Shown here: positions 9,012 to 16,730 of the stretch, piece after piece
How positions within the stretch are numbered: position 1 is the stretch's first letter
How the letters are laid out: the number at the start of each line of letters is the position of its first letter
Assembly: GCA_050949055.1 (NCBI GenBank)
Contig: JBMNFA010000003.1
Coordinates: forward strand, 1-64,000
Reading direction: 5' to 3'
Length of the DNA stretch: 64,000 nucleotides
DNA from: JAEZJZ01 sp050949055
Lineage (GTDB): Bacteria > Bacillota > UBA994 > UBA5500
Notes under the pieces: generated by a model
What the model was told of the DNA's origin: nothing
What the model saw: only the letters and a program-made list of their open reading frames with translations
Databases searched by the model: none
Made by a program: the position numbers and the translations under genes

Positions 9012-9833
9012 CTATTCAGATATCGGTTGGTTCCTGATAGCGGCGTCCATCAGTTCAATCCGTTGCTCCTGCGAAACGCCAGCCAAGATCGCGTTGATCT
9101 GCTCGGTCAGCTCGCTGCCCTTGACCAGGCCCACCGCTATCGCCGTGTCCTCGGGGGAAGTCTCAAATCCATCGGTGAACTCCACCATCTTGTAGACCGG
9201 GTTGGCAGCCTCGGCACTGACACCCTCTGGGCGCTCGGACACGTAGCCGTCGATCATGCCCGCCTGCAAAGCCACTCGCATTGCCGTGAAGTCATCCATC
9301 GCCACTTGCTTGTTTACCCCGGGAATCTGATCGAGCACTGTATAGTGGAAGGTGTTCAGTTGAGCAGTAATCTTCGCACCAGAGAAATCCTCCAAAGTGC
9401 TGGCATCGGCGTAAGGGCCGTCGGCCTTAACTACCATCACCAGATCGGACTGGTAGTAAGGATCCGAGAAGTCGATGCGTTCCATGCGTTCCGCGGTCGG
9501 CGACATCCCAGCGATGATGGCGTCAATCTTGCCTGAGTTCAGCGCCAACTCCAGGCCGGTCCATTCGGTCTTGACGATGACCAATTCCTTGCTCAGCCCT
9601 GCGGCGATGAGTTTAGCGATCTCCACATCATAGCCACCGGCGTACTCGGAGGTGCCGTCAATCGGCACTGCACCGTTTTGGTCATCCAACTGGGTCCAGT
9701 TAAAGGGAGCGTATCCGGCCTCCAAACCCACCCTAAAGACGCCCCCGTCTCCGTCGGTCTTAGCAGTACATCCGGCGAGCAACGAAACCACGACAAAGGA
9801 CATCACCAACACTGATAACAATCTGTTTCTCAT
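9012..9833 (-). CDS. Polar amino acid ABC transporter, substrate-binding lipoprotein (probably lysine)
   Basis: About 273 residues, secreted and lipid-anchored outside the membrane: a signal peptide (MRNRLLSVLVMSFVVVSLL) ends in the lipobox LLAGC. The mature part is a bacterial extracellular solute-binding protein family 3 module, with FRVGLEAGYAPFNW at its start and GYDVEIAKLIAAGL, DAIIAGMSPTAERMERIDFSDPYY in the middle. I chose the ATG at 9833, which has GGGAGAG upstream; a longer frame from 9869 would put non-signal sequence before the signal peptide. It is the first gene after the lysine riboswitch, as expected for the most strongly expressed component. Confidence 0.93.
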   Translation of the reverse strand: MRNRLLSVLVMSFVVVSLLAGCTAKTDGDGGVFRVGLEAGYAPFNWTQLDDQNGAVPIDGTSEYAGGYDVEIAKLIAAGLSKELVIVKTEWTGLELALNSGKIDAIIAGMSPTAERMERIDFSDPYYQSDLVMVVKADGPYADASTLEDFSGAKITAQLNTFHYTVLDQIPGVNKQVAMDDFTAMRVALQAGMIDGYVSERPEGVSAEAANPVYKMVEFTDGFETSPEDTAIAVGLVKGSELTEQINAILAGVSQEQRIELMDAAIRNQPISE

Positions 9834-9902
9834 GATTGTCTCTCCCTTCAATTGAGCAAACTCGAACACTCACGTTGATAACAAGGGCTGTTTTTCGGAA
9901 AA

Positions 9903-9932
9903 CAAAAATGACCCGAGGCGAGCTCAGGTCAT
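9903..9932 (-). terminator. Riboswitch expression-platform terminator
   Basis: ATGACCTGAG pairs with CTCGGGTCAT and is followed by TTTTTGTTTT on the minus strand. It lies between the lysine aptamer and the binding-protein gene, so it is the regulated terminator. Confidence 0.8.
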
Positions 9933-9964
9933 AAACATACCTATTCCCCCCCTACTTTCCCAAG

Positions 9965-10142
9965 ATGAGATAGCACAACTCAATAAACCGGGACGTTTAT
10001 TGAGACAGTGTTGCAGCTCTTAACTGCAACCCCAGCCCGCAATACTGAGGATACTGCGGACTTCGGCGATGTTTCCCCCTCCTCGGCATCAACGCCTCTC
10101 AAGCTCCTCTGAGGATTCTTAAACACCGCGCCTCTACCTCAC
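9965..10142 (-). promoter_or_regulatory. Lysine riboswitch (L-box)
   Basis: The minus strand shows the conserved lysine aptamer elements in order: GTGAGGTAGAGGCGCG at the 5' side, AAGAATCCTCAGAGGAGC, a GATGCCGAGG/AACATCGCCGAAG junction, GGGCTGGGGTTGCAG, and a 3' side ending TGTGCTATCTCAT. The outer helix P1 closes between GTGAGGTAG (10142-10134) and CTATCTCAT (9973-9965), nine pairs including G-U. A T-tailed terminator follows. Binding of lysine should stop transcription of the transporter operon. Confidence 0.92.
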
Positions 10143-10177
10143 TCGCGAAAGTGAGGTTTGCTATTAAGTTATTGCTA

Positions 10178-10206
10178 GCTTAAAGGAACAGTGCATGTCC
10201 TGTCAA
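10178..10206 (-). promoter_or_regulatory. Likely promoter of the lysine transporter operon
   Basis: A consensus -35 TTGACA (10206-10201) lies 17 bp upstream of TTAAGC (10183-10178). The -10 match is weak; shifting one base gives TAAGCT. The position just upstream of the riboswitch supports the call. Confidence 0.45.
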
Positions 10207-10563
10207 CAGATAATCACAATTAATATTTGGATGCCGGCACAATAATCTGGATCGAGTACCACCTAGGTGGTAGCCGTTCCCGCACTGCACCCTGGTTGCT
10301 GGTGCCAGTACACCACGTCTGCTGGCCACCGATGGGGCCAAGTGGGCCTGCTGTTCTGGCAGTCTGACGACACCGCCGATTATTGCGCCATGAGCAACAC
10401 CGATTTTGCCAGCGGCGTGTTCCCAGTGCGGCAGAATCGCACTCTCCGCTCAGCAAATGCCGATTCCCGCAATTCACTGCCCAAAACGCATCTGGCCTTT
10501 ACACAGTTTGAGGAGTAAAATAGGGGTTAATCCTTCAAGGACAACTGTAGGAGGCGCATCTCG
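10207..10563. other. Intergenic region without a supported gene
   Basis: This 357-bp gap separates the divergent lysine transporter and MFS genes. A minus-strand frame with residues like EHAAGKIGVAHGAIIGG stays open for about 70 codons (around 10220-10440), but I recognise no family and see no start with a ribosome site. It may be a gene remnant. The MFS ribosome site GGAGG is at its right end. Confidence 0.4.
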
Positions 10564-11784
10564 ATGGAGCAGTGGAGAAGAAACCTGATCGTGCTTTGGG
10601 TGGGAACTGTTGTTGCCGGCATATCCTTTTCCATCGTCAGTCCTTTCCTACCATCGCTGCTGGAACAGGTGGGTGCCACCAGCAACCTGGAAGTATGGTC
10701 CGGTTGGGCATTTTCCGCCACCTTCTACACCAGCGCTTTGTTGTATCCGGTCTGGGGAGCCTTGGCCGACAAGTACGGACGCAGGCCCCAGTTGCTGCGG
10801 GCAGGCTTGGGCATCGGCATCGTTTACCTGCTGATGTCCATCGCCAAAAGCCCGCTGCAAGTAGTATTGCTGCGGTTGCTGCTAGGGGTGTTTAACGGAT
10901 TTGTACCCACCGCCGTGGCCATGGTAGCCACCAACACGCCTGAAGAACACATGGGCAGCGCTTTAGGCACCATTCAGACCGGCTATGCCTTCGGCTCTGT
11001 CTTTGGCCCGCTGGTGGGTGGATATCTCAGCTACTTCCTAGGCATCCAGAATACCCTGCGGGTGGCAGGCTTCAGCCTGTTTTTTGCTACCCTGATCTGT
11101 TTTCTGGGTACCACCGAGGCTGTCTCCGGCGATAGAAATGTGAAGATCAACATTCCAGCCGACCTTCGTTGGGCGGCAAGCAAGCCGTTGCTGCTACAGA
11201 TGTGCATGCTGGTGGCCATTTTCAACCTTTCGTTTAATGTCATCCAACCTGTGTTGCCATTGTTCATTGAACAACTGGTGCAAACCGGTGACCCCACGGT
11301 GGCCACCGGCGTCATCTATGCCATTGCCGGCTTCGCCACGGTAATGGCAGCGCCATTTTGGGGTAGGCGAGGGCAACGCATCGGATTTACCAGAGTGCTG
11401 CGGGAAGGATTTCTAGGGGCGGCGCTGATCAGCTTCGTCCTGGTGCTCAGCAGCAACCTTTACATGCTGGGCGGCCTGCGCTTTCTGTTTGGATTATTCA
11501 TGGCAGCAGTGATGCCTGCCACCAACGCCCTCATTGCCAAATCGGTTGCGCCCAACTTCCGCAGCCGTGCCCTCAGCTTCTCCGGCTCGCTAGGACAGAT
11601 TGGCGGAGCTATCGGGCCGGTGATCGGAGGCTATGTTGGTTCGCTGTTCGGTCTGGCTACCGTCTTCCTGGTTACCGGAGGGTTCATGTTGGGACTGCTG
11701 CTCTGGATGCGGCGCAAACAGTGGGATGCGCAAGCCACACAGCCCAGCGCTGCCCCTTCGGTCGTTTCATCAGCCGGACGATAA
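10564..11784 (+). CDS. MFS transporter (drug-efflux type, 12 helices)
   Basis: A 406-residue major facilitator with twelve predicted hydrophobic segments. The loop between helices 2 and 3 carries the family signature GALADKYGRRPQL, and helix 5 has the antiporter-like GPLVGGYLSYFLG. The second half repeats the pattern (WGRRGQRIG loop; GAIGPVIGGYVG). The overall look is that of multidrug or sugar efflux proteins such as MdtG/TetA relatives; the substrate cannot be read from the sequence. The ATG at 10564 has GGAGG 11 bases upstream. It is monocistronic: a strong terminator follows within 20 bases of the stop, and the upstream operon is divergent. Confidence 0.9.
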   Translation: MEQWRRNLIVLWVGTVVAGISFSIVSPFLPSLLEQVGATSNLEVWSGWAFSATFYTSALLYPVWGALADKYGRRPQLLRAGLGIGIVYLLMSIAKSPLQVVLLRLLLGVFNGFVPTAVAMVATNTPEEHMGSALGTIQTGYAFGSVFGPLVGGYLSYFLGIQNTLRVAGFSLFFATLICFLGTTEAVSGDRNVKINIPADLRWAASKPLLLQMCMLVAIFNLSFNVIQPVLPLFIEQLVQTGDPTVATGVIYAIAGFATVMAAPFWGRRGQRIGFTRVLREGFLGAALISFVLVLSSNLYMLGGLRFLFGLFMAAVMPATNALIAKSVAPNFRSRALSFSGSLGQIGGAIGPVIGGYVGSLFGLATVFLVTGGFMLGLLLWMRRKQWDAQATQPSAAPSVVSSAGR

Positions 11785-11798
11785 TCCGCTAATGATTT

Positions 11799-11841
11799 AG
11801 AGGCACCTTAGCCATCTTAGGCTAACGGTGCCTCTTGTCAT
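11799..11841 (+). terminator. Terminator of the MFS gene
   Basis: GAGGCACC-TTAGCC pairs with GGCTAA-CGGTGCCTC and is followed by TTGTCATT. It lies 15 bases beyond the MFS stop codon and could also serve the convergent gene at 11885. Confidence 0.75.
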
Positions 11842-11884
11842 TCCGCCTGCTCCGCGGCAGTCTCCCACTCCCTGGCATGTTCTC

Positions 11885-12913
11885 CTAGATCGCGTTTGGC
11901 CCAAACACCACCGTCTCCGCCGGGATTTCCTCCACCCGCGAAAACAACTCCAATTGCAGCACTCCGTTGAAGTCGGGGTCCATCGGCTGCAACACGCATT
12001 CCCGCAGGGGATAGCCGTTGATACCGATTGGCTCTTCCGGCTTAGAAGAAGCAAAGGCAATGCCGGTATTGCTGTGCACGGGCTCCGCCTCCAGGTATTG
12101 CTGCGTGAAGAAGCGCAGCTGCACATCGTCCTCGGTCTCATATCTGATTACCGCCAGCCGCTGGCCTTGGGGGCAGAGGTGCACCATGGCTCGCAGGAAA
12201 TGCCGGCGCGCCTGTTTCCTGGCCTTTCCATTGGCGATCTGGTTCAATCTTTGCAATACCTGTTGATAGGGATCATAAGAATACACCTCGTCCACAAAAA
12301 AGCAGCTCTCCCGCCCGCGCTCCGGATCGTAGTAGGAGTGCTTCTGTTCCGCTGACTGTTTGCCAAACTGCACTGAGAACCGGGACTCGATGGGCACCTC
12401 TCGGGAAGACCTGGCGATGTGCAGCGTCAAGGGCAGCTCTGCCAGCTGCTCCCTGCGCGGTGCAGCATCGCCGTCCGCTTGCCTCATTTGGGTGATCACT
12501 AGACGCTCCGCTTCCACCTGATCCCATTGCTTGGGCAGCAGTCCCTTCTCGGCGAAGTGCTGCAGCTGCATGCTGGCTGCAACGGATGCCCCTCCCAAGG
12601 GATGGCTGGTCGCCTCGTCAAATCTGATCAGTTGCCCGCCCACTTCCATCTGGGTGACATGTAGACCGCTTTGCAGCCTGTTCTCGGCAATCCCTGCCAG
12701 CAGCCGCTCCCGATTGGTGGCAAACTCCTGCCACGCGCGTTCGCAAGAGAAGGGCTGCCCCTCCTGCCGGTAGATCATCCAGAGGCTGTTTGCCCGAGCA
12801 TCTATGGTAAAGGTGAGCAGCAACACATCCAGCCCGCGAATATTGGCACGACGGTTGATGATGTACTCTTCTTTGGGCAGCAAAGCCTGCCCTTTCAGAT
12901 CTCGCAACAGCAT
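11885..12913 (-). CDS. Unidentified protein of 342 residues
   Basis: I do not recognise this protein. It is soluble, without signal peptide or membrane helices. The reading frame is long, well filled with charged residues and starts at an ATG with GATAAGG just upstream, so it is clearly coding. The N-terminal half (RRANIRGLDVLLLTFTIDARANSLWMIYR) looks like an alpha/beta fold. There is a conspicuous central segment VPIESRFSVQFGKQSAEQKHSYYDPERG and a basic stretch KARKQARRHFLRA around residue 245. The methyltransferase gene at 12979 lies 65 bases upstream on the same strand, so the two may share a transcript. No motif allows a function. Confidence 0.75.
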   Translation of the reverse strand: MLLRDLKGQALLPKEEYIINRRANIRGLDVLLLTFTIDARANSLWMIYRQEGQPFSCERAWQEFATNRERLLAGIAENRLQSGLHVTQMEVGGQLIRFDEATSHPLGGASVAASMQLQHFAEKGLLPKQWDQVEAERLVITQMRQADGDAAPRREQLAELPLTLHIARSSREVPIESRFSVQFGKQSAEQKHSYYDPERGRESCFFVDEVYSYDPYQQVLQRLNQIANGKARKQARRHFLRAMVHLCPQGQRLAVIRYETEDDVQLRFFTQQYLEAEPVHSNTGIAFASSKPEEPIGINGYPLRECVLQPMDPDFNGVLQLELFSRVEEIPAETVVFGPNAI

Positions 12914-12978
12914 ACCTTATCTCAGCCTCCCTTTGCCCCTGAGACAAATTGGCGACCTTTCCTCTCGTCACTCATGAT

Positions 12979-13716
12979 CTATTGTTTCATCTTCCGAGCA
13001 GCGATCAGCAGCATCATTGGCCGGCGCAGCTCATTCTGCATGCCCGGCTGCTGCATCATGTGATCGGCTGGTTTGGGCTCCACCAGCTTCTTGATTTCAA
13101 ACCCGTGCTGCAGCAGCGTGTTCAGATACGTGGTCAGCGTGCGATGATACTTGGTCACTGTTTCTCCCAGGAAGATGGCCTGGCGCGCGCTCTCATCGAA
13201 GTAACGATCCACCGGCCAGTGCAGCAATTGCCCGTCAGCATCCCGATGCCATTGCTGGCTGCCCTCCGCGGTAAACACCGGATGCTCCACCGAGAAGACG
13301 AAGTGCCCCCCTGAGCGCAAGCAGCGCTGCACCTGGCGGCAGACTGCCGCAAAGGATTGCACATAATGAAAGACCAGCGAGCTGATCACCACATCAAAGG
13401 CTTCCGGCGGAAATTCGATGTCCTCTAGCGGTGTGAGCAGGTACTCCACCAGCGGGGACTCTGTCCTCGCGCGTGCCTCCTGCAGCATCTTGTCCGAAAT
13501 ATCCACACCCACCACCGATTCCGCACCCTGCTCCACCGCATAGCGGCAGTGCCAGCCAAAGCCGCACCCCAAATCCAGCACCCGCAGGCCACGAAAATCC
13601 GGCAGCATCTGCTGCAGCTCATGCCACTCGCCGGCTGCCTGCAACCCGCCCAGTGACCGCTGCATCTGCTTATAGCGATTGAAGAACTGAGGGTTGTCGT
13701 ACTTGTTCTGTTTCAT
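12979..13716 (-). CDS. SAM-dependent class I methyltransferase
   Basis: A 245-residue methyltransferase. SAM-binding motif I is VLDLGCGFGWHC (about residues 48-60), followed by the acidic residue in VVGVDISDKML, and by the motif FDVVISSLVFHYV around 108-120. This layout matches the UbiE/Methyltransf_11 type that acts on small molecules or modified RNA bases; the acceptor is not predictable. The ATG at 13716 has AAAGGTGAGG upstream. The following gene (11885, unidentified) lies on the same strand 65 bases downstream. The N-terminal DNPQFFNRYKQM resembles many stand-alone methyltransferases of Bacillota. Confidence 0.88.
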   Translation of the reverse strand: MKQNKYDNPQFFNRYKQMQRSLGGLQAAGEWHELQQMLPDFRGLRVLDLGCGFGWHCRYAVEQGAESVVGVDISDKMLQEARARTESPLVEYLLTPLEDIEFPPEAFDVVISSLVFHYVQSFAAVCRQVQRCLRSGGHFVFSVEHPVFTAEGSQQWHRDADGQLLHWPVDRYFDESARQAIFLGETVTKYHRTLTTYLNTLLQHGFEIKKLVEPKPADHMMQQPGMQNELRRPMMLLIAARKMKQ

Positions 13717-13735
13717 GCCTCACCTTTCCCCTCAA

Positions 13736-13766
13736 TGCAAAAACGGGGACAGTCCCCATTTTTGCA
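13736..13766. repeat. 31-bp palindrome, second copy
   Basis: TGCAAAAACGGGGACAGTCCCC followed by ATTTTTGCA; it differs from the copy at 7378-7408 in the central base and one arm base. It sits 8 bases beyond the stop of the SpoIVB-like gene, on the 3' side like the other copy. Confidence 0.85.
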
Positions 13767-13774
13767 TCCAAGCC

Positions 13775-15032
13775 TTACTTGAGCACTTTCTTGGTCCAAC
13801 TACTATACCCCAACTCATAACGAATCATCACCATAGTCTGATCATCGAACACGAACCCCACCAGAAGCAGTTGGACTCCTCGTCCAGCAGCACCAAGGGC
13901 GGAATGGTTGCGCCTCGCCCATGCTGCTGCTGGGCGTCTTGGATGCACAGCGCGACCAGTTCTGAGCCGCTGAATGCCGGTGTATAGCTGAACCACGCCG
14001 GCTGATGCCAGCCTTCCAGCGGCTGGAACACTGTCAGATCCAGTTCGTAATGTTCAGCCAGTGCGGCGTGTGCCGCCTCGGCCAGCTCCTCTGACCAGTG
14101 TCGATTAGGATCATAAGCGATCAGCCCGGAACCAGCCGGGTCCCAATCGAAATAGCCTTCGGTACTGACATAGATATCTGCCGCCAGCCTAGCCAAACCG
14201 TAGTTTTCTGTCTGCTGCGGCGCTTGCACCCGCATGGCCAACATACCGATCAGCTTCCCATTCTGTACCACTGGACTGCCGCTCATACCGGCGATAATCT
14301 TATTGGCCGGATTACCCGGCGTCAAGACGATCATCTGGTGTTCGTGCAATTCAACGAATCCATCCACCATTACGGCAAAGGCATCACGATAGTCCGTGTA
14401 GACAAGAGCCTCTGCTCCCACCTGGATATCGGCAGTGCGCCGACAGGAATCAGCTCTCCTTCCAACAGGGCACCTTCCGGCAAGCCCATTACTATCCCCG
14501 CTTCTTCGTTAGCCAACACCTGTGCCTGGCAACTGATGCTGCTTCCGTCGGCGGAAATGACTACGCCCACTTGCTGATCAACGGCTAACGGTTCTGCCGC
14601 ATGCGCCATCACCACCAACACTCCTTCTGCCGGAGAAAAGCCGACCGTCCCCAGCAAAGCTTGGCTGTTTAGGTCATAGTAAAGCCGCTGTCCACCCAGC
14701 GTCACCTGCTGCTTAGGTGCCACCACTGACCACAGGGGCTCCTCGGATGCGGTCGACCTGAGCCACTGGACAGCAAACTGCACCAGCACCTGCCACGAAA
14801 GCACGCCGGCCACCGCCACCACAACCAGTGAGGCTAAAATGCGATGAACCTTATTCCGAGGAAGGCTGAGGGCTGCCACCAGCCCGATTAGCAGCACCAG
14901 CTTGACGCCTCGCATCTGTGAGGCGTCGAAGAAGTAGATTCCCAAAGCGGCGATGACCATGGCCACATACAGCCACTTCTCTTTCGTCAACGGTGAATCA
15001 GCCCCTTCCCTCTCTTTTATTAAGGAGTACAT
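13775..15032 (-). pseudogene. SpoIVB-like S55 peptidase with membrane anchor, two frameshifts
   Basis: Three pieces in successive frames read as one protein. The first (from ATG 15032) has three hydrophobic segments within residues 20-85 and then a beta-rich part starting APKQQVTLGG. Near 14410 the frame shifts by -1 into a part carrying IIAGMSGSPVVQNGKLIGML, the motif around the catalytic serine of SpoIVB/S55 serine peptidases. Near 13858 another -1 shift at a GGGG run leads to the C-terminus FVFDDQTMVMIRYELGYSS, ending at 13775. VVMAHAAEPL may supply the histidine. SpoIVB cuts a sporulation regulator; the polytopic anchor here is unlike classical SpoIVB. Both breaks equal one missing base, so decay and sequence error remain equally possible. 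Confidence 0.75.
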
Positions 15033-15049
15033 TTCTTAACACTCGCGTA

Positions 15050-15345
15050 TCATTCCGAGCTCCTTTCCTTGTCATTCCGAAGGTCAGTGAGAAATCCTCA
15101 CTACTGCATGCGTTCTGACAGACCCTTCACTGCGTTCAGGGTGACAGTCGCGGCGCGACTGTCTAGGGCGTTATCATTCCGAGCGCCTTTCCCTGTCATT
15201 CCGAGCTCCTTTCCCTGTCATTCCGAGCGCCTTTCCCGTAATTCCGAGCGCCTTTCCCTGTCATTCCGAGCGTCAGCGAGGAATCTAGATCCTTCGCGGA
15301 GCCTTTGCTGGCCGGTTAGAGTGCTCGGGATGGGCCGGAATGGGG
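15050..15345. repeat. Tandem 22-bp repeats and dispersed CATTCCGAG element
   Basis: At least four consecutive units of CATTCCGAGCGCCTTTCCCT plus two bases run from about 15175 to 15261. They are flanked on both sides by longer pieces ending in GTCAGYGAGRAATC-type sequence. The same family reappears, decayed, at 30757-30866. No gene is visible in 15033-15491; the element fills it. Confidence 0.7.
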
Positions 15346-15491
15346 CGCGGGCGGCATGACAAAGAAAAAAGAATCACCTAAACTGTATATACGCTTCTGC
15401 TCGGCAACAGTTCCCAGATCAGACAGGCACCGACTAGCTAAGAAAGAAAGCCACACAACGCCGAACAGCGCTGTGTGGCCGGCTCGGCCGC

Positions 15492-16295
15492 CTACAGTAT
15501 CCACTTCAGGGTACGCAATACCTCGAAGTAGCTGTCGCTGGCAAAACGCACGATGTTGGCATCCACTTTCCTTACCCCAGGGAAATACGAGACCTTTTCC
15601 GCATGGGCATGCTCTTTGAAGAAGATCTCCACGGTGAACGAATCCGGCAACTGAACCTTAGCCGCCTCCAGATCCAGGCCTACAGCCTTTTCTGCCGCTT
15701 GGCGAATGCGCTTTACCACCAGGCTGGGAGAGTAATTCCTGGTCTGACTGCCCACGCCGCTCTTGGTGGGCACAGTGATCAGTGCCGGGTGCTGTGCCTT
15801 ACCATCCTCACACAGCATCGCGTCGCCCGAGAGCAGCACCGTCGGGACGCCCTCCAACGCGCAGGCCCAGCTGTAAATCATGAACTCGGAGGCATACTGC
15901 CCATTGATCTTGATCCACGCCGGCCTCCCGGTCATCGTGTGGGAAAGCGGATTGCCTTCTCGCCCGGCACCGGAGTGATAGCCAACAAACATAGCGCAAT
16001 CGAAGCTGCTGTCAACCCCCTCAGCCATCATATAAGGATGGCCGGACCAGTTGCGCAACACAATCACATTCTCTGGCAACTGGGTGATGTCGATATTCTG
16101 GCCTGACCCATGGGCGTCCTTGACGTAGATCTCGGTGGCTCCCCCGGCGTTCGCCCCCTCACAGGCAGCCAACACCTCTTGGGTCATCTGTTTGGCATGG
16201 GGTGCGGCTGTAACTGGCTCGGAAGCAGTATGGGTCTCCTTCCAGCTGGTAGTGGTAGCGATGCCTTCAATATCCGCGCTGATAAATACCTTCAT
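15492..16295 (-). CDS. dppA: M55 family D-aminopeptidase (DppA-like)
   Basis: A zinc-dependent peptidase of about 267 residues; the family founder DppA of Bacillus releases D-alanine from D-Ala-containing peptides and forms a decamer. Visible are the N-terminal metal-binding MKVFISADIEGIATT, the segment YVKDAHGSGQNID, the GYHSGAGREGNPLSHT loop and NGQYASEFMIYSWACALEGVP, in the expected order. I chose the ATG at 16295, 8 bases after GGGGGA. Longer frames reach back to 16442 but run through the direct repeat at 16315-16428, which is clearly not coding. It stands alone, divergent from ppdK. In this window it fits a peptide-scavenging metabolism with the Opp transporter. Confidence 0.92.
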   Translation of the reverse strand: MKVFISADIEGIATTTSWKETHTASEPVTAAPHAKQMTQEVLAACEGANAGGATEIYVKDAHGSGQNIDITQLPENVIVLRNWSGHPYMMAEGVDSSFDCAMFVGYHSGAGREGNPLSHTMTGRPAWIKINGQYASEFMIYSWACALEGVPTVLLSGDAMLCEDGKAQHPALITVPTKSGVGSQTRNYSPSLVVKRIRQAAEKAVGLDLEAAKVQLPDSFTVEIFFKEHAHAEKVSYFPGVRKVDANIVRFASDSYFEVLRTLKWIL

Positions 16296-16314
16296 CCACA
16301 TAGTCCCCCTTCTA

Positions 16315-16428
16315 CTAGCAACACCTTTAGGTGTTGCGGACAAATAAAGTGATTGTTGCGCAGCAACCGTCAGCTTGTACCTCCTAGCAGCACCCTTAGG
16401 TGTTGTTGGCAATAAAGTGATAGTTGCT
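16315..16428. repeat. Two imperfect 45-bp direct repeats upstream of dppA
   Basis: CTAGCAACACCTTTAGGTGT followed by an AATAAAGTGATTGTTGC-like tail (16315-16359) recurs at 16384-16428 with a few differences. Each unit holds a small palindrome CAACACCTWWAGGTGTTG. They lie directly upstream of the dppA ribosome site. They could form hairpins in a leader RNA or bind a regulator; neither is shown. The rest of 16429-16730 contains nothing I can support. Confidence 0.6.
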
Positions 16429-16730
16429 GAAACTACAGCCAAGCCCTATCGTCTCCGACCTTGTTAACTTTGACACAAGACAAGGAATCCCTTCCTATGG
16501 CCTGCCTTTCCTTGTGAAACCTGCAGGTACAACATAGCAGGGCGCTCAGGCGAATCTTCCGGACCCAGGGGGTAAATGACTATAACACGAGCTCTTGCTG
16601 CCAATCAGAGCGAAATATCGGTCAGCACAAACAACACACCCGTTGTCGGAACGGAATACACTATAGTACAATTAGCGTATGCTATATCTTTGGTGCTTTT
16701 CATGCAAGACTGCGAAGGAGGAAAGGCGAG

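Noticed and set aside
15175..15261. Tandem repeats as a possible CRISPR array
   Set aside because: The units are directly joined without unique spacers, and no cas genes are present.
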